Of a stretch of DNA of 64,000 nucleotides, positions 35,624 to 46,380 are shown piece by piece. Each line of letters opens with the position of its first letter. Position 1 is the first letter of the stretch. The stretch comes from Oceanivirga miroungae (GTDB lineage: Bacteria; Fusobacteriota; Fusobacteriia; Fusobacteriales; Leptotrichiaceae), in NCBI RefSeq assembly GCF_902505095.1, contig NZ_CABWIB010000001.1, forward strand, positions 62,001 through 126,000, written 5' to 3'. The position numbers were made by a program, and so were the translations under genes. The notes below the pieces were generated by a model. It did no database searches. It was not told the origin of the DNA and saw only the letters and a program-made list of their open reading frames with translations.

Positions 35624-36628
35624 ATGATAACAGAGTTTAATTTAGGAAACGAAGTAAAAAGATTTATCTTAAAAAAAGATAATAATTTTGAAGTACATAT
35701 ATTAAACTACGGTTGTATCATAGAAAGAATTATATATAAAGGTCAGAATATGGTTTTATCATATTCTGACTTTAACTTATATAAGAATAATTCTTCATTT
35801 GCAGGTGCAATCGTTGGTAGAAGTTCAGGAAGAATGAAAGATCATAAATATGTATTAAATGGAAAAGAATATATTTTAGATTTAACAGAAGAAGATAGAA
35901 ATACAAATTTACATGGTGGTAGCGAAGGGTACTCTAATAAAATATTTGATTCTAAAATAGAAGGGAATAAATTAATACTAACTTATGTTGATGATAATAA
36001 GATATATGAAAATAAAGCATATATTAAAGCAACATACTATTTAGATGAAAACTTAGATAGACTAAATGTCATATATGAAGCAAATACTGAAAAAGATGGA
36101 TATATAAACATGACAAATCATAGCTATTTTAATCTAGGTAATGAAGAAGATATTAAAAATCATGAAATAGAACTTAATGCTAATTATTACTGGGATTTAG
36201 AAAAAAACATGACCCCATTAAAAAGAACTAATGTAGAAAATACAATATTTGATTTTAGAAAATCTAAAAACTTATTAGAATCTACAAACGAAGTACATGA
36301 ACAATTTGATATTACATATTATTATGACCACCCATTTGAATTAAATAAGGAAAAAGAGTATGATTTAATCTTAAGAAATACTAAAAATAATATAAGTATG
36401 GAACTTAGAACAAATCAAAAATGTGTTGTAATGTATACAGGAAACTTTTTACATCAAGTACCTACTTTTTCAGGGTATAGTGAAAACAAAAGATTCCAAG
36501 GTGTTGCATTAGAACCACAAAACTTACCAAATGGTATAAATATATCAAAAGATTATTATGAAATAACAAACAAAGAAAATCCATACATAGAAAAGATTTC
36601 ATATACATTTAAAGGGGGTAATATATAA
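35624..36628 (+). CDS. galM: Aldose 1-epimerase (galactose mutarotase)
   Basis: Interconverts the anomers of galactose so that galactokinase gets the alpha form. The 334 residues show GRSSGRM, NLHGGSEGYSNK, NHSYFNLG (catalytic His) and GVALEPQNLP (catalytic Glu). The stop overlaps the galE start by one base (TAATG). Confidence 0.93.
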   Translation: MITEFNLGNEVKRFILKKDNNFEVHILNYGCIIERIIYKGQNMVLSYSDFNLYKNNSSFAGAIVGRSSGRMKDHKYVLNGKEYILDLTEEDRNTNLHGGSEGYSNKIFDSKIEGNKLILTYVDDNKIYENKAYIKATYYLDENLDRLNVIYEANTEKDGYINMTNHSYFNLGNEEDIKNHEIELNANYYWDLEKNMTPLKRTNVENTIFDFRKSKNLLESTNEVHEQFDITYYYDHPFELNKEKEYDLILRNTKNNISMELRTNQKCVVMYTGNFLHQVPTFSGYSENKRFQGVALEPQNLPNGINISKDYYEITNKENPYIEKISYTFKGGNI

Positions 36629-37611
36629 TGAAAAATGTTTTAGTTATAGGTGGAGCAGGGTATATTGGATCTCATGTAGTTAAATTATTAAGCGAGACTA
36701 AAAATTTTAAACCAGTAATATATGATAATTTAAGTAAAGGTCATAAAGAGGTTAGCGAAATATTAAATGTACCTTTAATTGTAGGTGATTTAGGTGATAA
36801 AGACCTATTAAAAAAAGTATTTGAAGAATACAAAATAGATGTTGTAATGCACTTTGCTGCATTTATAGAAGTTGGAGAATCTGTGTCAAATCCAGGGAAA
36901 TATTATGAAAATAATGTAGGAAAGGTGATAAATTTACTAAATCAAATGAACGAATCAAACATTAAAAACTTTGTATTTAGTAGTACAGCTGCAACTTTTG
37001 GAGAACCTAAAGAAGAAAAAATAAATGAATTACATCCACAAAACCCAATAAATCCTTATGGTATGAGTAAGTTAATGGTAGAAAAAATATTAGCTGACTT
37101 TGATAAGGCATATGACTTTAAAAGTGTAATATTAAGATACTTTAACGCAGCAGGTGCTGATATGGATGGATTATTAGGGGAATCTCATAGTCCAGAATCA
37201 CACTTAATACCTTTAGTTTTAAGTGCTGCAAGTCATAAAAGAGATAATATTAAAATATTTGGAACAGACTATGAAACGTTTGATGGAACTTGTATAAGAG
37301 ACTACATACATGTTTATGACCTAGCTAAGGCTCATATATTAGCTATGGAAAAGATGATAGAAGAAAATACCTCACTTAACTATAACCTAGGGAATGGAAC
37401 AGGATATTCAGTAAGAGAAATAATAGAAACTGTAAAAAAAGTTTCAAATGAAGAATTTAAGGTTGTAGAAACAGATAGAAGAGCAGGAGACCCAGCTATA
37501 TTAATAGCAGATCCAGAAAAGATAAATAAAGAAACTACTTATAAGGCAGAATATTCACTAGAGGATATAGTTAAAAGTGCATGGACATGGGAAAATAATA
37601 AAAAATATTAA
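36628..37611 (+). CDS. galE: UDP-glucose 4-epimerase
   Basis: Short-chain dehydrogenase-like epimerase of 327 residues with NAD motif GGAGYIG (8-14), catalytic SST (118-120), Y144 and K148 in PYGMSK, and GTCIRDYIHVYDLA. Recycles UDP-glucose for GalT and supplies UDP-galactose for surface glycans. The gene overlaps galM by one base. Confidence 0.96.
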   Translation: MKNVLVIGGAGYIGSHVVKLLSETKNFKPVIYDNLSKGHKEVSEILNVPLIVGDLGDKDLLKKVFEEYKIDVVMHFAAFIEVGESVSNPGKYYENNVGKVINLLNQMNESNIKNFVFSSTAATFGEPKEEKINELHPQNPINPYGMSKLMVEKILADFDKAYDFKSVILRYFNAAGADMDGLLGESHSPESHLIPLVLSAASHKRDNIKIFGTDYETFDGTCIRDYIHVYDLAKAHILAMEKMIEENTSLNYNLGNGTGYSVREIIETVKKVSNEEFKVVETDRRAGDPAILIADPEKINKETTYKAEYSLEDIVKSAWTWENNKKY

Positions 37612-37621
37612 GGATAAAAAG

Positions 37622-39109
37622 ATGATAGATATAAATTATGAAATACAAAAATTAATTGAATACAGTATATACAATAATCTTATAACAAAAGAAGATGAGA
37701 TATTTATTAGAAACCAGATATTAGAAGTAATAGGATTAGATGACTTTGTAGAACAAAAAGTAGATATAAATGAAATAAAGGATTTAGAATTTCCTTGTGA
37801 AATTCTAGATAGAATAACTAAATATGCAGCTGAAAATAACTTATTAAAAGAAAATATATTAGTTTATGAAGATATTTTAAATGCAACTATTATGGGTAGA
37901 ATAATAAATAGACCGAGTATTATAAGAAAAGAGTTTTGGGAAAAATATAGACAAAATAAAGAACTAGCAACAGAGTATTTTTATGATTTATCAAGAAAAT
38001 CAAACTATATTAGAACAGATAGAATAGCTAAGAATATTTCATATAAATATGAAACAAAATACGGAGAATTAGATATAACAATAAATTTATCTAAACCAGA
38101 AAAAGATCCAAAAGAAATTGCTTTAGCTAGAAATCAAAAAAGTTCTTCATATCCTAAAAACCTTTTAACAAAAGAAAATGAAGGTTATTATGGAAGAATA
38201 AATCATCCAGCAAGAGCAAATCATAGAATAATAGAACTAGAGTTAAATAATGAACCTTGGTTTTTCCAATACTCACCATATAGCTACTATAATGAACACT
38301 CAATAGTATTTAGTGGTGAAATAAGACCAATGAAAATAGATAGATCAAGTTTTGTAAAACTTCTTGATTTTGTTACAGTATTTCCACATTACTTTATAGG
38401 ATCTAATGCAGATTTACCTATAGTTGGTGGATCAATATTATCTCACGACCATTTCCAAGCAGGAAGATATACTTTTGCTATGGAAACAGCTTTAAAAACA
38501 TTTGTTAGAAAAATAAAAGATGTTGAAGTAAGTGTAGTTAAGTGGCCTATGAGTGTTATTAGATTAAATTCAACTAATAAAGATAATATGATAGATTTAG
38601 CTAGTGAAATATTGGATAAATGGATAATGTATAGCCAAAATGGTATAGTATCACATACTGATGGTGTAAGACATAATACAATAACACCAATAGCTAGACA
38701 AAAAGATGGTGTGTATGAACTTGATTTAGTTTTAAGAAATAACTTAACAAGTGATGAGTATCCATTAGGAATTTATCATCCACACAGTGAATATCATAAT
38801 ATAAAAAAAGAAAATATAGGTTTAATTGAGGTAATGGGACTAGCGGTTCTACCAAGTAGATTAAAAGATGAAATGCATAAACTAGATACTATCATTAAAT
38901 CATCAACAAATCTTAATGAAATACTTAATAAAATAGATGAAGACAATGACTTATTAAAACATAAAGAATGGATACAAAGATATGTAAATGATGAAAATAT
39001 TAAAATCTCAAATGTTTATGACTTTGTAGGCGATACATTCTCACATGTTTTAGAAGATTGTTCTGTATTAAATGAAGATAAGATAAAAGAGTTTATTGAA
39101 AGATTATAA
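37622..39109 (+). CDS. galT: UDP-glucose-hexose-1-phosphate uridylyltransferase, firmicute type (GalT2)
   Basis: 495 residues of the larger class II GalT, unrelated in architecture to the 350-residue enterobacterial form. The active-site motif is GGSILSHDHFQAGRY (His-Asp-His-Phe-Gln). It exchanges UMP between UDP-glucose and galactose-1-phosphate. The ATG at 37622 is chosen because AAGGAT lies upstream; a 15-codon longer frame runs inside galE. It ends the mgl-gal operon. Confidence 0.93.
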   Translation: MIDINYEIQKLIEYSIYNNLITKEDEIFIRNQILEVIGLDDFVEQKVDINEIKDLEFPCEILDRITKYAAENNLLKENILVYEDILNATIMGRIINRPSIIRKEFWEKYRQNKELATEYFYDLSRKSNYIRTDRIAKNISYKYETKYGELDITINLSKPEKDPKEIALARNQKSSSYPKNLLTKENEGYYGRINHPARANHRIIELELNNEPWFFQYSPYSYYNEHSIVFSGEIRPMKIDRSSFVKLLDFVTVFPHYFIGSNADLPIVGGSILSHDHFQAGRYTFAMETALKTFVRKIKDVEVSVVKWPMSVIRLNSTNKDNMIDLASEILDKWIMYSQNGIVSHTDGVRHNTITPIARQKDGVYELDLVLRNNLTSDEYPLGIYHPHSEYHNIKKENIGLIEVMGLAVLPSRLKDEMHKLDTIIKSSTNLNEILNKIDEDNDLLKHKEWIQRYVNDENIKISNVYDFVGDTFSHVLEDCSVLNEDKIKEFIERL

Positions 39110-39113
39110 TTTT

Positions 39114-39159
39114 AAATAGCATACAGTTTGACAATGTCTATTCTGCTATGCTATTTTTT
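39114..39159 (+). terminator. Terminator of the mgl-gal operon
   Basis: AAATAGCATA (39114-39123) pairs with TATGCTATTT (39147-39156) plus CAG/CTG inside, followed by T residues. Confidence 0.88.
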
Positions 39160-39190
39160 ATATATACAATAATTGAAAGGGGAAATGATT

Positions 39191-40246
39191 TTGGAAAATC
39201 AACAATTAACAACAAAAAAGTTCATATTTAAAGTATTAAATGGACTTAGTCTAGGGATAGTGGTAAGCTTAATACCTAATGCTTTATTAGGAGAATTATC
39301 GAAAGCACTAATACCTACAATGCCTGTATTTAAAACAGTTCTTATAATAACAGCGTTAGCTGTAAGCTTACTTCCTGTAGCTATTGGGATAGGGGTTTCT
39401 ATGGAATTTAAATTAACTCCAATACAAACAGCATCAGTAGCTATAGCTACATTAGTAGGATCTGGTGTAGCTAGATTTCATGAGGGAGCTTTTTTATTTA
39501 AAGGTACAGGAGATGTGGTAAATGCATGGTTAACTGTATCAATAGCTGTATTAATAGTACTAATTTTAGGAAATAAACTAAAAGCATACACAATATTAGT
39601 TATACCAGCAGTTGTAATAGTAATAGCTGGAGGAATAGGAATATTTACATTGCCGTATGTACAAAAAATAACAGAAGCTATAGGAATATTTGTATTACAA
39701 GTAACAACATTACAACCACTAATAATGGGGGCATTACTTGCTGTGATTTTTGCGATATTAATAGTATCACCAATTTCAACAGTAGGAATTGCTATTGCAA
39801 TATCATTAAGTGGAATAGGATCAGGAGCAGCTAACTTAGGAATAACATCAACAGCAATTGCTTTTGCAATAGCGGGTATGAAGTCTAACTCATTAGGAGT
39901 ATTTGTAGCTCACTTAATGGGATCGCCTAAAATGCAACTAGCTAACTTTATAAAAAAACCAATAATGATGGCACCAGCAGTTTGTACTGCATTTATAGTT
40001 GGTATATTTGGAGCAATATTAAATATAAATGGAACAGCATTTAGTGCTGGATTTGGGATATCTGGTTTAATAGGTCCAGTAAATGCATTAAACTTAGCAA
40101 AAGGTGGATGGACAAATATAAATATGTTAAAAGTATTATTTGTCTTTGTAATATTACCATTTATTTTAGCTATAATATTTGATTATGTATTTAAAAAAGT
40201 TTTAAAAATAACAAGTGATGATGATTATAAATTAAATTTCAACTAG
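39191..40246 (+). CDS. EIIC-type membrane protein, PTS_EIIC_2/PfoR-like family (copy 2)
   Basis: About 351 residues and nine to ten membrane segments; parallels copy 1 at 10.4 kb (NGLSLGIVVSLIPNALLG here, DGLALAIVVALIPNAVLG there; SPISTVGIAIAISLSG against SPISTVAIAYAIGLTG). TTG at 39191 is preferred, eight bases after AAGGGG; ATG at 39185 is too close to that site. The downstream D-2-hydroxyacid dehydrogenase is 15 bases away. As with copy 1, no PTS partner genes are present. Confidence 0.8.
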   Translation: MENQQLTTKKFIFKVLNGLSLGIVVSLIPNALLGELSKALIPTMPVFKTVLIITALAVSLLPVAIGIGVSMEFKLTPIQTASVAIATLVGSGVARFHEGAFLFKGTGDVVNAWLTVSIAVLIVLILGNKLKAYTILVIPAVVIVIAGGIGIFTLPYVQKITEAIGIFVLQVTTLQPLIMGALLAVIFAILIVSPISTVGIAIAISLSGIGSGAANLGITSTAIAFAIAGMKSNSLGVFVAHLMGSPKMQLANFIKKPIMMAPAVCTAFIVGIFGAILNINGTAFSAGFGISGLIGPVNALNLAKGGWTNINMLKVLFVFVILPFILAIIFDYVFKKVLKITSDDDYKLNFN

Positions 40247-40261
40247 AAAGAGGTAGTAGAA

Positions 40262-41251
40262 ATGAGAATAAAAGTTTTTGCAGCAAGGCCAGATGAATTT
40301 GAAGCTTTTTCTAAATATGAGAAGAAATATGGACATGAATTATCATTAGAAAGTGTTTCATTAAAACCAGAGACAGTACATCTAGCAAAAGGTTACGAAG
40401 GTGTAGCATTTCTAGGTAATTGTACAGTAAATAGAGAAGTTTTAAAAAAATTAAGTGAATATAATATAAAGTATATAGCAAGTAGATCAGCTGGAGTTAA
40501 TAATATAGACTTTTCGGCAGCTAATGAATTTGGTATTAAAGTATCTAATGTATCAGCATACTCACCAAACTCAGTTTCTGAATTTGCTGTACTATCAGCG
40601 CTTTCTTTACTTAGAAATTTACCCAAATCTCTAAAAAGGTCTAATATAAATGATTATTCATTACCAGGACTTATAGGAAGAGAAATGAGAAATCAAACTG
40701 TCGGAATAATAGGGACTGGAAATATAGGGATAATGGCAGCTAAAGCATATAAAGGATTTGGCGCAAAAGTCATAGCTTATGATTTGTATCCAAAAGAAAA
40801 TATAGATGATTTATTAACATATCATAGCTTAGATTATGTTTTAAAAAATTCTGACATAATATCACTACACTGTCCTTTAACAGAAGCGAATCATTATATG
40901 ATAAATAAGGAAAGTATAAAAAACATGAAAGATAATGTTGTAATAATAAATACAGCAAGAGGCGGACTTATAAATACACGTGATTTAATAGATGGTATTT
41001 ATGATGGTAAAATATTAGCTGCAGCATTAGATGTTTATGAAAATGAAGTGGGTATTTTACATGTAGATCATAAGAATAAAATGATAAAAGATAGTTTATT
41101 TAATGAATTAAAATCGCTATCAAATGTAATTGTAACACCACACTATGCCTTTTATACTGATGAAGCAGTATCTAATATGGTTGAATACTCATTAGATAGT
41201 CTAAAACAATTTGAAAAAACTAAAAAAAGTTCGTATCAAGTTAATAAATAA
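40262..41251 (+). CDS. D-2-hydroxyacid dehydrogenase (D-lactate dehydrogenase-like)
   Basis: 329 residues with NAD motif GTGNIG (151-156), catalytic Arg233 (NTARGGLIN), a Glu near 260 (DVYENE) and His294 (TPHYAF). The pattern fits D-lactate dehydrogenase and VanH-type enzymes that reduce pyruvate or other 2-oxoacids. It is paired with the EIIC/PfoR-like gene; AAAGAGGTAG precedes the ATG. Confidence 0.88.
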   Translation: MRIKVFAARPDEFEAFSKYEKKYGHELSLESVSLKPETVHLAKGYEGVAFLGNCTVNREVLKKLSEYNIKYIASRSAGVNNIDFSAANEFGIKVSNVSAYSPNSVSEFAVLSALSLLRNLPKSLKRSNINDYSLPGLIGREMRNQTVGIIGTGNIGIMAAKAYKGFGAKVIAYDLYPKENIDDLLTYHSLDYVLKNSDIISLHCPLTEANHYMINKESIKNMKDNVVIINTARGGLINTRDLIDGIYDGKILAAALDVYENEVGILHVDHKNKMIKDSLFNELKSLSNVIVTPHYAFYTDEAVSNMVEYSLDSLKQFEKTKKSSYQVNK

Positions 41252-41253
41252 AA

Positions 41254-41290
41254 AAAATAGTATAGATTAAAAACTAGTCTATACTATTTT
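41254..41290 (+). terminator. Terminator after the dehydrogenase gene
   Basis: Perfect 13-base stem AAAATAGTATAGA/TCTATACTATTTT with T tail. It also has an A run on the left, so it can stop the tRNA transcript on the minus strand. Confidence 0.85.
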
Positions 41291-41341
41291 ATTATAAAAA
41301 AAAAAGTATATAGCTTAACTATATACACTAATAATCTTTAG

Positions 41342-41417
41342 TGGTGCCCAGACACGGAATCGAACCATGGACACAAGGAGCTTCAATCCTTTGCTCTACC
41401 AACTGAGCTATCTGGGC
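41342..41417 (-). tRNA. tRNA-Phe(GAA), CCA encoded
   Basis: Acceptor GCCCAGA/TCTGGGC, discriminator A, CCA; anticodon stem AAGGA/TCCTT with loop TTGAAGC gives GAA. Last of three tRNAs in one transcript. Confidence 0.95.
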
Positions 41418-41421
41418 ATAA

Positions 41422-41498
41422 TGGCGGAAGTGACGAGACTCGAACTCGCGACATCTTGCGTGACAGGCAAGCACTCTAACCATCTGAGCTACACCTCC
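41422..41498 (-). tRNA. tRNA-Asp(GTC), CCA encoded
   Basis: Acceptor GGAGGTG/CACTTCC with one wobble, discriminator G (an Asp identity element), CCA; anticodon loop CTGTCAC gives GTC. It lies four bases from tRNA-Phe. Confidence 0.95.
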
Positions 41499-41507
41499 AA
41501 AATTAAA

Positions 41508-41583
41508 TGGTGGTCACAACTGGGCTCGAACCAGTGACCCCCTGCTTGTAAGGCAGGTGCTCTCCCAACTGAGCTATGCGACC
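41508..41583 (-). tRNA. tRNA-Val(TAC), CCA encoded
   Basis: Acceptor GGTCGCA/TGTGACC, discriminator A, CCA; anticodon loop CTTACAA gives TAC. First of the tRNA-Val-Asp-Phe cluster. Confidence 0.95.
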
Positions 41584-41592
41584 AACAAAATA

Positions 41593-41621
41593 ATTTTACT
41601 AAAATAGTTTGGCTTTGTCAA
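41593..41621 (-). promoter_or_regulatory. Promoter of the tRNA-Val-Asp-Phe cluster
   Basis: On the minus strand a consensus TTGACA-17-TAAAAT lies ten bases before the tRNA-Val 5' end. Confidence 0.88.
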
Positions 41622-42150
41622 GGGGGAAAATGAAAAATTGTACTTTAAAGTTTGATATGCAACACTTTGGGATTTTTTATTGCTATTTTTATTATTTAGT
41701 TTATAATCATTTAGAGGTTGTATTTAGTGGTAATAAAACAACTTCACAAGAATTATATACCCTTAATGATAGTTTCAATAAACATTTCATTAGGGGTTTT
41801 ATTTTCTTTAAACTAAAATTTTCTTGCGTTACATTTTTATTTTTCTAAGTCTGTTTTATTGGTAAATGCTCTCTTTTTTGTATAATTTAAAAAAAGACAC
41901 ACGGGTAAACATTGTTTTTAGTTGACAAAGAAAAAATTATAGTGTAATATGTCATAGTACAGCAAAGGTTGTAAGTTTTTAGTATGTCGAAATTTATTGT
42001 AATATAGGCCAATACTTATTTATTGGTTTTTGGAATATATTTGCAAAAGAACGTATGCAAGTATATGTAAAAGTCAATAAATGTTGGTACTAGATAACCC
42101 AAATAAATTTTGCCGTATAAATGAATAAAATAAATTTAGGAGGAGGAAAC
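41622..42150 (+). promoter_or_regulatory. Intergenic region and long 5' leader of the str operon
   Basis: A near-consensus promoter TTGACA (41922-41927)-17-TAATAT (41945-41950) gives a leader of about 190 bases before rpsL. The leader can form CCAATA/TATTGG (about 42010-42027) and TTGC/GCAA pairing. Such leaders carry feedback sites for ribosomal proteins in other bacteria; no known motif is recognised here. 41622-41880 holds only a doubtful ORF. Confidence 0.7.
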
Positions 42151-42522
42151 ATGCCTACAATTAATCAATTGGTAAGATTTGGAAGAAAATCAGCAGAAAA
42201 GAAAAAGAAATCACCAGCATTAAAAGGTAATCCACAAAAAAGAGGAGTTTGTGTAAGAGTTTACACTACAACACCTAAGAAACCAAACTCAGCGTTAAGA
42301 AAAGTTGCCAGAGTTAAATTAGTAAATGGAATCGAAGTAACAGCTTATATCCCAGGTATAGGACATAACCTACAAGAACACTCAATCGTTTTATTAAGAG
42401 GGGGAAGAACAAAGGATTTACCAGGGGTTAGATATAAAGTTATAAGAGGAGCTCTAGATACAGCAGGAGTTGTAAATAGAAAACAAGCAAGATCAAGATA
42501 CGGTACAAAGAGACCTAAATAA
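42151..42522 (+). CDS. rpsL: 30S ribosomal protein S12
   Basis: 123 residues with the S12 decoding-site stretch [18 protein letters not shown] and the [11 protein letters not shown] and [13 protein letters not shown] motifs. The ATG at 42151 follows AGGAGGAAAC; a ten-codon upstream extension is chance. First gene of the str operon. K42 and K87 equivalents, the streptomycin-related lysines, are present as Lys. Confidence 0.97.
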   Translation: MPTINQLVRFGRKSAEKKKKSPALKGNPQKRGVCVRVYTTTPKKPNSALRKVARVKLVNGIEVTAYIPGIGHNLQEHSIVLLRGGRTKDLPGVRYKVIRGALDTAGVVNRKQARSRYGTKRPK

Positions 42523-42540
42523 GAAAATTAGGAGGAAAAA

Positions 42541-43011
42541 ATGTCAAGAAGAAATAGTGCTAAAAAAAGAGATGTTTTACCTGATTCAAGATATAGTGAT
42601 ATAGTGGTAACTAAATTCATAAATGGTCTTATGTTAGATGGTAAAAAATCAATAGCAGAATCAATATTTTATAGTGCGTTAAACGAAATAGAAAAAGAAA
42701 CTGGAGAATCAGGAATAGAAGTTTTCAGATTAGCAATGGAAAATGTTAGACCACAATTAGAAGTTAGAAGTAGAAGAATTGGGGGAGCTACATACCAAGT
42801 TCCAGTAGAAGTTAGAAAAGAAAGACAACAAACATTAGCTATAAGATGGTTAGTAAATTATACTAGACAAAGAAAAGAATATGGTATGATTGAAAAATTA
42901 AAAAAAGAATTAATAGCAGCATCTCGTAATGAAGGTGGAGCAGTTAAGAAAAAAGACGATACATATAAAGCAGCAGAAGCAAATAGAGCGTTTGCGCATT
43001 ATAAATGGTAA
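42541..43011 (+). CDS. rpsG: 30S ribosomal protein S7
   Basis: 156 residues, starting [18 protein letters not shown] and carrying [12 protein letters not shown] and the C-terminal [11 protein letters not shown]7 nucleates assembly of the 30S head and binds its own operon mRNA in many bacteria. Ribosome binding site AGGAGG. Confidence 0.97.
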   Translation: MSRRNSAKKRDVLPDSRYSDIVVTKFINGLMLDGKKSIAESIFYSALNEIEKETGESGIEVFRLAMENVRPQLEVRSRRIGGATYQVPVEVRKERQQTLAIRWLVNYTRQRKEYGMIEKLKKELIAASRNEGGAVKKKDDTYKAAEANRAFAHYKW

Positions 43012-43025
43012 TTAGGAGGAAATAA

Positions 43026-45104
43026 ATGGCAAGAAAAGTAGCTCTTAAAGATACAAGAAATATAGGTATAATGGCCCATATAGATGCAGGTAAGACAACT
43101 ACTACAGAAAGAATCTTATTTTATACAGGAGTAACTCATAAAATAGGAGAAGTTCATGATGGTGCAGCTACAATGGACTGGATGGAACAAGAGCAAGAAA
43201 GAGGAATTACAATAACTTCAGCTGCCACAACTTGTTTCTGGAAAAACCATAGAATAAACATCATAGATACTCCAGGGCACGTTGACTTCACAGTGGAAGT
43301 TGAAAGATCACTAAGAGTATTAGATGGAGCAGTTGCAGTATTCTCAGCAGTTGATGGTGTTCAACCACAATCAGAAACTGTTTGGAGACAAGCAGATAAA
43401 TATAATGTTCCAAGATTAGCGTTCTTTAATAAAATGGATAGAACAGGTGCTAATTTTGAAATGTGTGTAAACGACATTAAAGAAAAATTAGGTGGAAATG
43501 GTGTACCAATTCAATTACCAATTGGAGCAGAAGAAAACTTTGAAGGAATAATAGATTTAATCGAATTTAAAGAATACTTATTCAAAGATGAAACAATGGG
43601 TGCAGATTATGAAGTTGTTGACATCAGACCAGCTTTATTAGAAGAAGCAGAAATAGCTAGACATAACTTAATCGAATCAGTTGTTGAAACTGATGAAGAA
43701 TTAATGGAAAAATTCTTTGCTGACGAACCAATCTCAGTAGAAGAAATAAAAAGAGCATTAAGAAAAGCAACACTAGCATCAATAGTAGTTCCAGTAACAT
43801 GTGGAACAGCATTTAAAAATAAAGGTATACAACCATTATTAGACGCAGTTGTAAACTACTTACCTTCACCAGTTGATATTGAAGCAATAAAAGGAATTAA
43901 TCCTAAAACTGAAAAAGAAGAAATAAGAAAACCAGCAGATGAAGAAGAATTCAGTGCGTTAGCATTTAAGATAGTTACAGATCCATTTGTAGGAAGATTA
44001 GCATTCTTCAGAGTTTATTCAGGAGTATTAGAAAAAGGTTCTTATGTATTAAACTCAACTAAAGGTAAAAAAGAAAGAATGGGAAGATTACTTCAAATGC
44101 ATTCTAACAAAAGAGAAGAAATTGATATAGTTTATGCTGGAGATATAGCAGCTGTAGTAGGGTTAAAAGATACAGGTACAGGAGATACTTTATGTAGCGA
44201 AGATGCACCTATTATCTTAGAAAATATGGAATTCCCTGAACCAGTTATATCAGTAGCAGTAGAACCAAAAACAAAAGCTGACCAAGAAAAAATGGGAACA
44301 GCATTAGCTAAATTAGCTGAAGAAGATCCAACATTCGTTGTTATGTCTGACCAAGAAACTGGACAAACAATAATAAAAGGAATGGGAGAATTACACTTAG
44401 AAATAATCGTAGACAGAATGAAAAGAGAATTTAAAGTTGAATGTAACGTAGGTAAACCACAAGTTGCTTATAGAGAAACAATTTTAGGTTCATCAGATGT
44501 TGAAGAAAAATACATTAAACAATCAGGTGGACGTGGACAATATGGACATGTTAAGATTAAAGTTGAAGCAAATCCAGATAAAGGTTATGAATTTGTAAAC
44601 CAAATTACAGGAGGGGTAATTCCAAGAGAATATATACCTGCTGTTGATAAAGGAATACAAGAATCTCTAGAAGCTGGGGTTGTAGCAGGATATCCAACAC
44701 AAGATATTAAAGTTACTTTATATGACGGATCATACCATGAAGTCGATTCATCAGAAATGGCATTTAAAATAGCAGGATCAATGGCTATTAAAAAAGCTTT
44801 AAGAGCAGCAGATCCAATATTATTAGAACCAATATTTAAGGTAGAAGTAACTACTCCAGATGAATATTTAGGAGATGTTATAGGAGACTTAAATTCAAGA
44901 AGAGGACAAGTTTCTGGAATGTTTGATAGAAATAATGCTCAAATAGTTAATGCACACGTACCATTATCAGAAATGTTTGGTTATGCAACAGATTTAAGAT
45001 CTAAAACTCAAGGAAGAGCAAATTATTCTATGGAATTTGAAAAATATGAACAAGTACCTAAGAATTTAGCTGAAAAAGTAATAGCTGAAAGACAAGGAAA
45101 ATAA
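43026..45104 (+). CDS. fusA: Elongation factor G
   Basis: 692-residue GTPase that drives translocation. G1 [11 protein letters not shown]2 region [12 protein letters not shown]3 DTPGHVDF, G4 NKMD; domain IV contains [10 protein letters not shown]. Full length, third gene of the str operon, AGGAGG site. No second copy is present in this window. Confidence 0.98.
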   Translation: MARKVALKDTRNIGIMAHIDAGKTTTTERILFYTGVTHKIGEVHDGAATMDWMEQEQERGITITSAATTCFWKNHRINIIDTPGHVDFTVEVERSLRVLDGAVAVFSAVDGVQPQSETVWRQADKYNVPRLAFFNKMDRTGANFEMCVNDIKEKLGGNGVPIQLPIGAEENFEGIIDLIEFKEYLFKDETMGADYEVVDIRPALLEEAEIARHNLIESVVETDEELMEKFFADEPISVEEIKRALRKATLASIVVPVTCGTAFKNKGIQPLLDAVVNYLPSPVDIEAIKGINPKTEKEEIRKPADEEEFSALAFKIVTDPFVGRLAFFRVYSGVLEKGSYVLNSTKGKKERMGRLLQMHSNKREEIDIVYAGDIAAVVGLKDTGTGDTLCSEDAPIILENMEFPEPVISVAVEPKTKADQEKMGTALAKLAEEDPTFVVMSDQETGQTIIKGMGELHLEIIVDRMKREFKVECNVGKPQVAYRETILGSSDVEEKYIKQSGGRGQYGHVKIKVEANPDKGYEFVNQITGGVIPREYIPAVDKGIQESLEAGVVAGYPTQDIKVTLYDGSYHEVDSSEMAFKIAGSMAIKKALRAADPILLEPIFKVEVTTPDEYLGDVIGDLNSRRGQVSGMFDRNNAQIVNAHVPLSEMFGYATDLRSKTQGRANYSMEFEKYEQVPKNLAEKVIAERQGK

Positions 45105-45120
45105 TAGGAGGAAAATAAAA

Positions 45121-46305
45121 ATGGCAAAACAAAAGTTCGAAAGAGTAAAAGAACACGTTAACGTTGGAACAATAGGACACGTAGATCACGGTAAGACAAC
45201 AACAACAGCAGCGATCTCAAAAGTATTATCTGAAAGAGGATTAGCACAAAAAGTTGATTTTGAAAATATCGACCAAGCTCCAGAAGAAAGAGAAAGAGGG
45301 ATAACAATCAACACAGCACACATTGAGTATGAATCAGAAAAAAGACACTACGCACACGTAGACTGTCCAGGCCATGCTGACTATGTTAAAAACATGATAA
45401 CAGGAGCAGCACAAATGGATGGAGCTATCTTAGTAGTATCAGCAGCTGATGGACCAATGCCACAAACAAGAGAACACATACTATTAGCAAGACAAGTAGG
45501 AGTACCTTACATAGTAGTATACTTAAACAAATCTGATATGGTTGATGATGAAGAATTATTAGACTTAGTAGAAATGGAAGTAAGAGAATTATTAAACGAA
45601 TATGATTTCCCAGGAGATGACGTACCAGTAATAAGAGGGTCAAGCTTAGGAGCATTAAATGGAGAAAAAGTATGGGAAGAAAAAATCTTAGAATTAATAG
45701 ATGCAGTAGATGAATACATACCAACACCAGAAAGACCAATTAACTTACCATTCTTAATGCCAATTGAAGACGTAATGACAATAACAGGACGTGGAACAGT
45801 TGTAACAGGAAGAGTAGAAAGAGGATTAGTAAAAGTTGGAGAAGAAGTAGAAATAGTAGGAATCAAACCAACAGTAAAATCTACAGTAACTGGAGTAGAA
45901 ATGTTCAGAAAATTATTAGACCAAGGACAAGCAGGGGATAATATAGGAGCATTATTAAGAGGAATCAAGAAAGAAGAAGTAGAAAGAGGACAAGTATTAG
46001 CTAAGATAGGATCAATCAAACCTCATACAGAATTCATGGGAGAAATCTACGTATTAACAAAAGAAGAAGGTGGAAGACATACTCCATTCTTTACAGGATA
46101 CAAACCACAATTCTATTTCAGAACAACTGACATAACAGGAGAAGTACAATTACCAGAAGGTGTAGAAATGGTAATGCCTGGAGATAACGTAAAAGTAGAA
46201 GTTAAATTAATACACCCAATCGCAATGGAACCAGGATTAAGATTCGCAATCCGTGAAGGTGGAAGAACAGTAGCTTCTGGAGTAGTTTCTGAAGTAAGAA
46301 AATAA
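45121..46305 (+). CDS. tuf: Elongation factor Tu
   Basis: 394-residue GTPase that carries aminoacyl-tRNA. G1 [30 protein letters not shown]; domain II and III motifs such as [13 protein letters not shown] and ending VVSEVRK. AGGAGG precedes the ATG. A perfect hairpin follows before rpsJ. Confidence 0.98.
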   Translation: MAKQKFERVKEHVNVGTIGHVDHGKTTTTAAISKVLSERGLAQKVDFENIDQAPEERERGITINTAHIEYESEKRHYAHVDCPGHADYVKNMITGAAQMDGAILVVSAADGPMPQTREHILLARQVGVPYIVVYLNKSDMVDDEELLDLVEMEVRELLNEYDFPGDDVPVIRGSSLGALNGEKVWEEKILELIDAVDEYIPTPERPINLPFLMPIEDVMTITGRGTVVTGRVERGLVKVGEEVEIVGIKPTVKSTVTGVEMFRKLLDQGQAGDNIGALLRGIKKEEVERGQVLAKIGSIKPHTEFMGEIYVLTKEEGGRHTPFFTGYKPQFYFRTTDITGEVQLPEGVEMVMPGDNVKVEVKLIHPIAMEPGLRFAIREGGRTVASGVVSEVRK

Positions 46306-46331
46306 GGACAATAAATTTTTTGAAAACATAG

Positions 46332-46355
46332 CTAAGTAGGCTTATGCCTACTTAG
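46332..46355 (+). promoter_or_regulatory. Hairpin between tuf and rpsJ
   Basis: Perfect ten-base stem CTAAGTAGGC/GCCTACTTAG with TTAT loop, not followed by a T tract. It lies just upstream of the rpsJ ribosome binding site, so it may be an S10-leader regulatory element or mRNA processing site rather than a terminator. Confidence 0.55.
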
Positions 46356-46380
46356 ACATCAAATTAGGGAGGAAAGAATT

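Noticed and set aside
41630-41848. ORF of about 72 residues with AAGGGGG before an ATG
   Set aside because: It overlaps the tRNA promoter on the other strand, has an unusually high content of Phe, Tyr, His and Cys, and no recognisable family; probably chance in AT-rich DNA.
45425-46019. Long open frames on the reverse strand of tuf
   Set aside because: They are shadows of a highly conserved gene with biased codon use.
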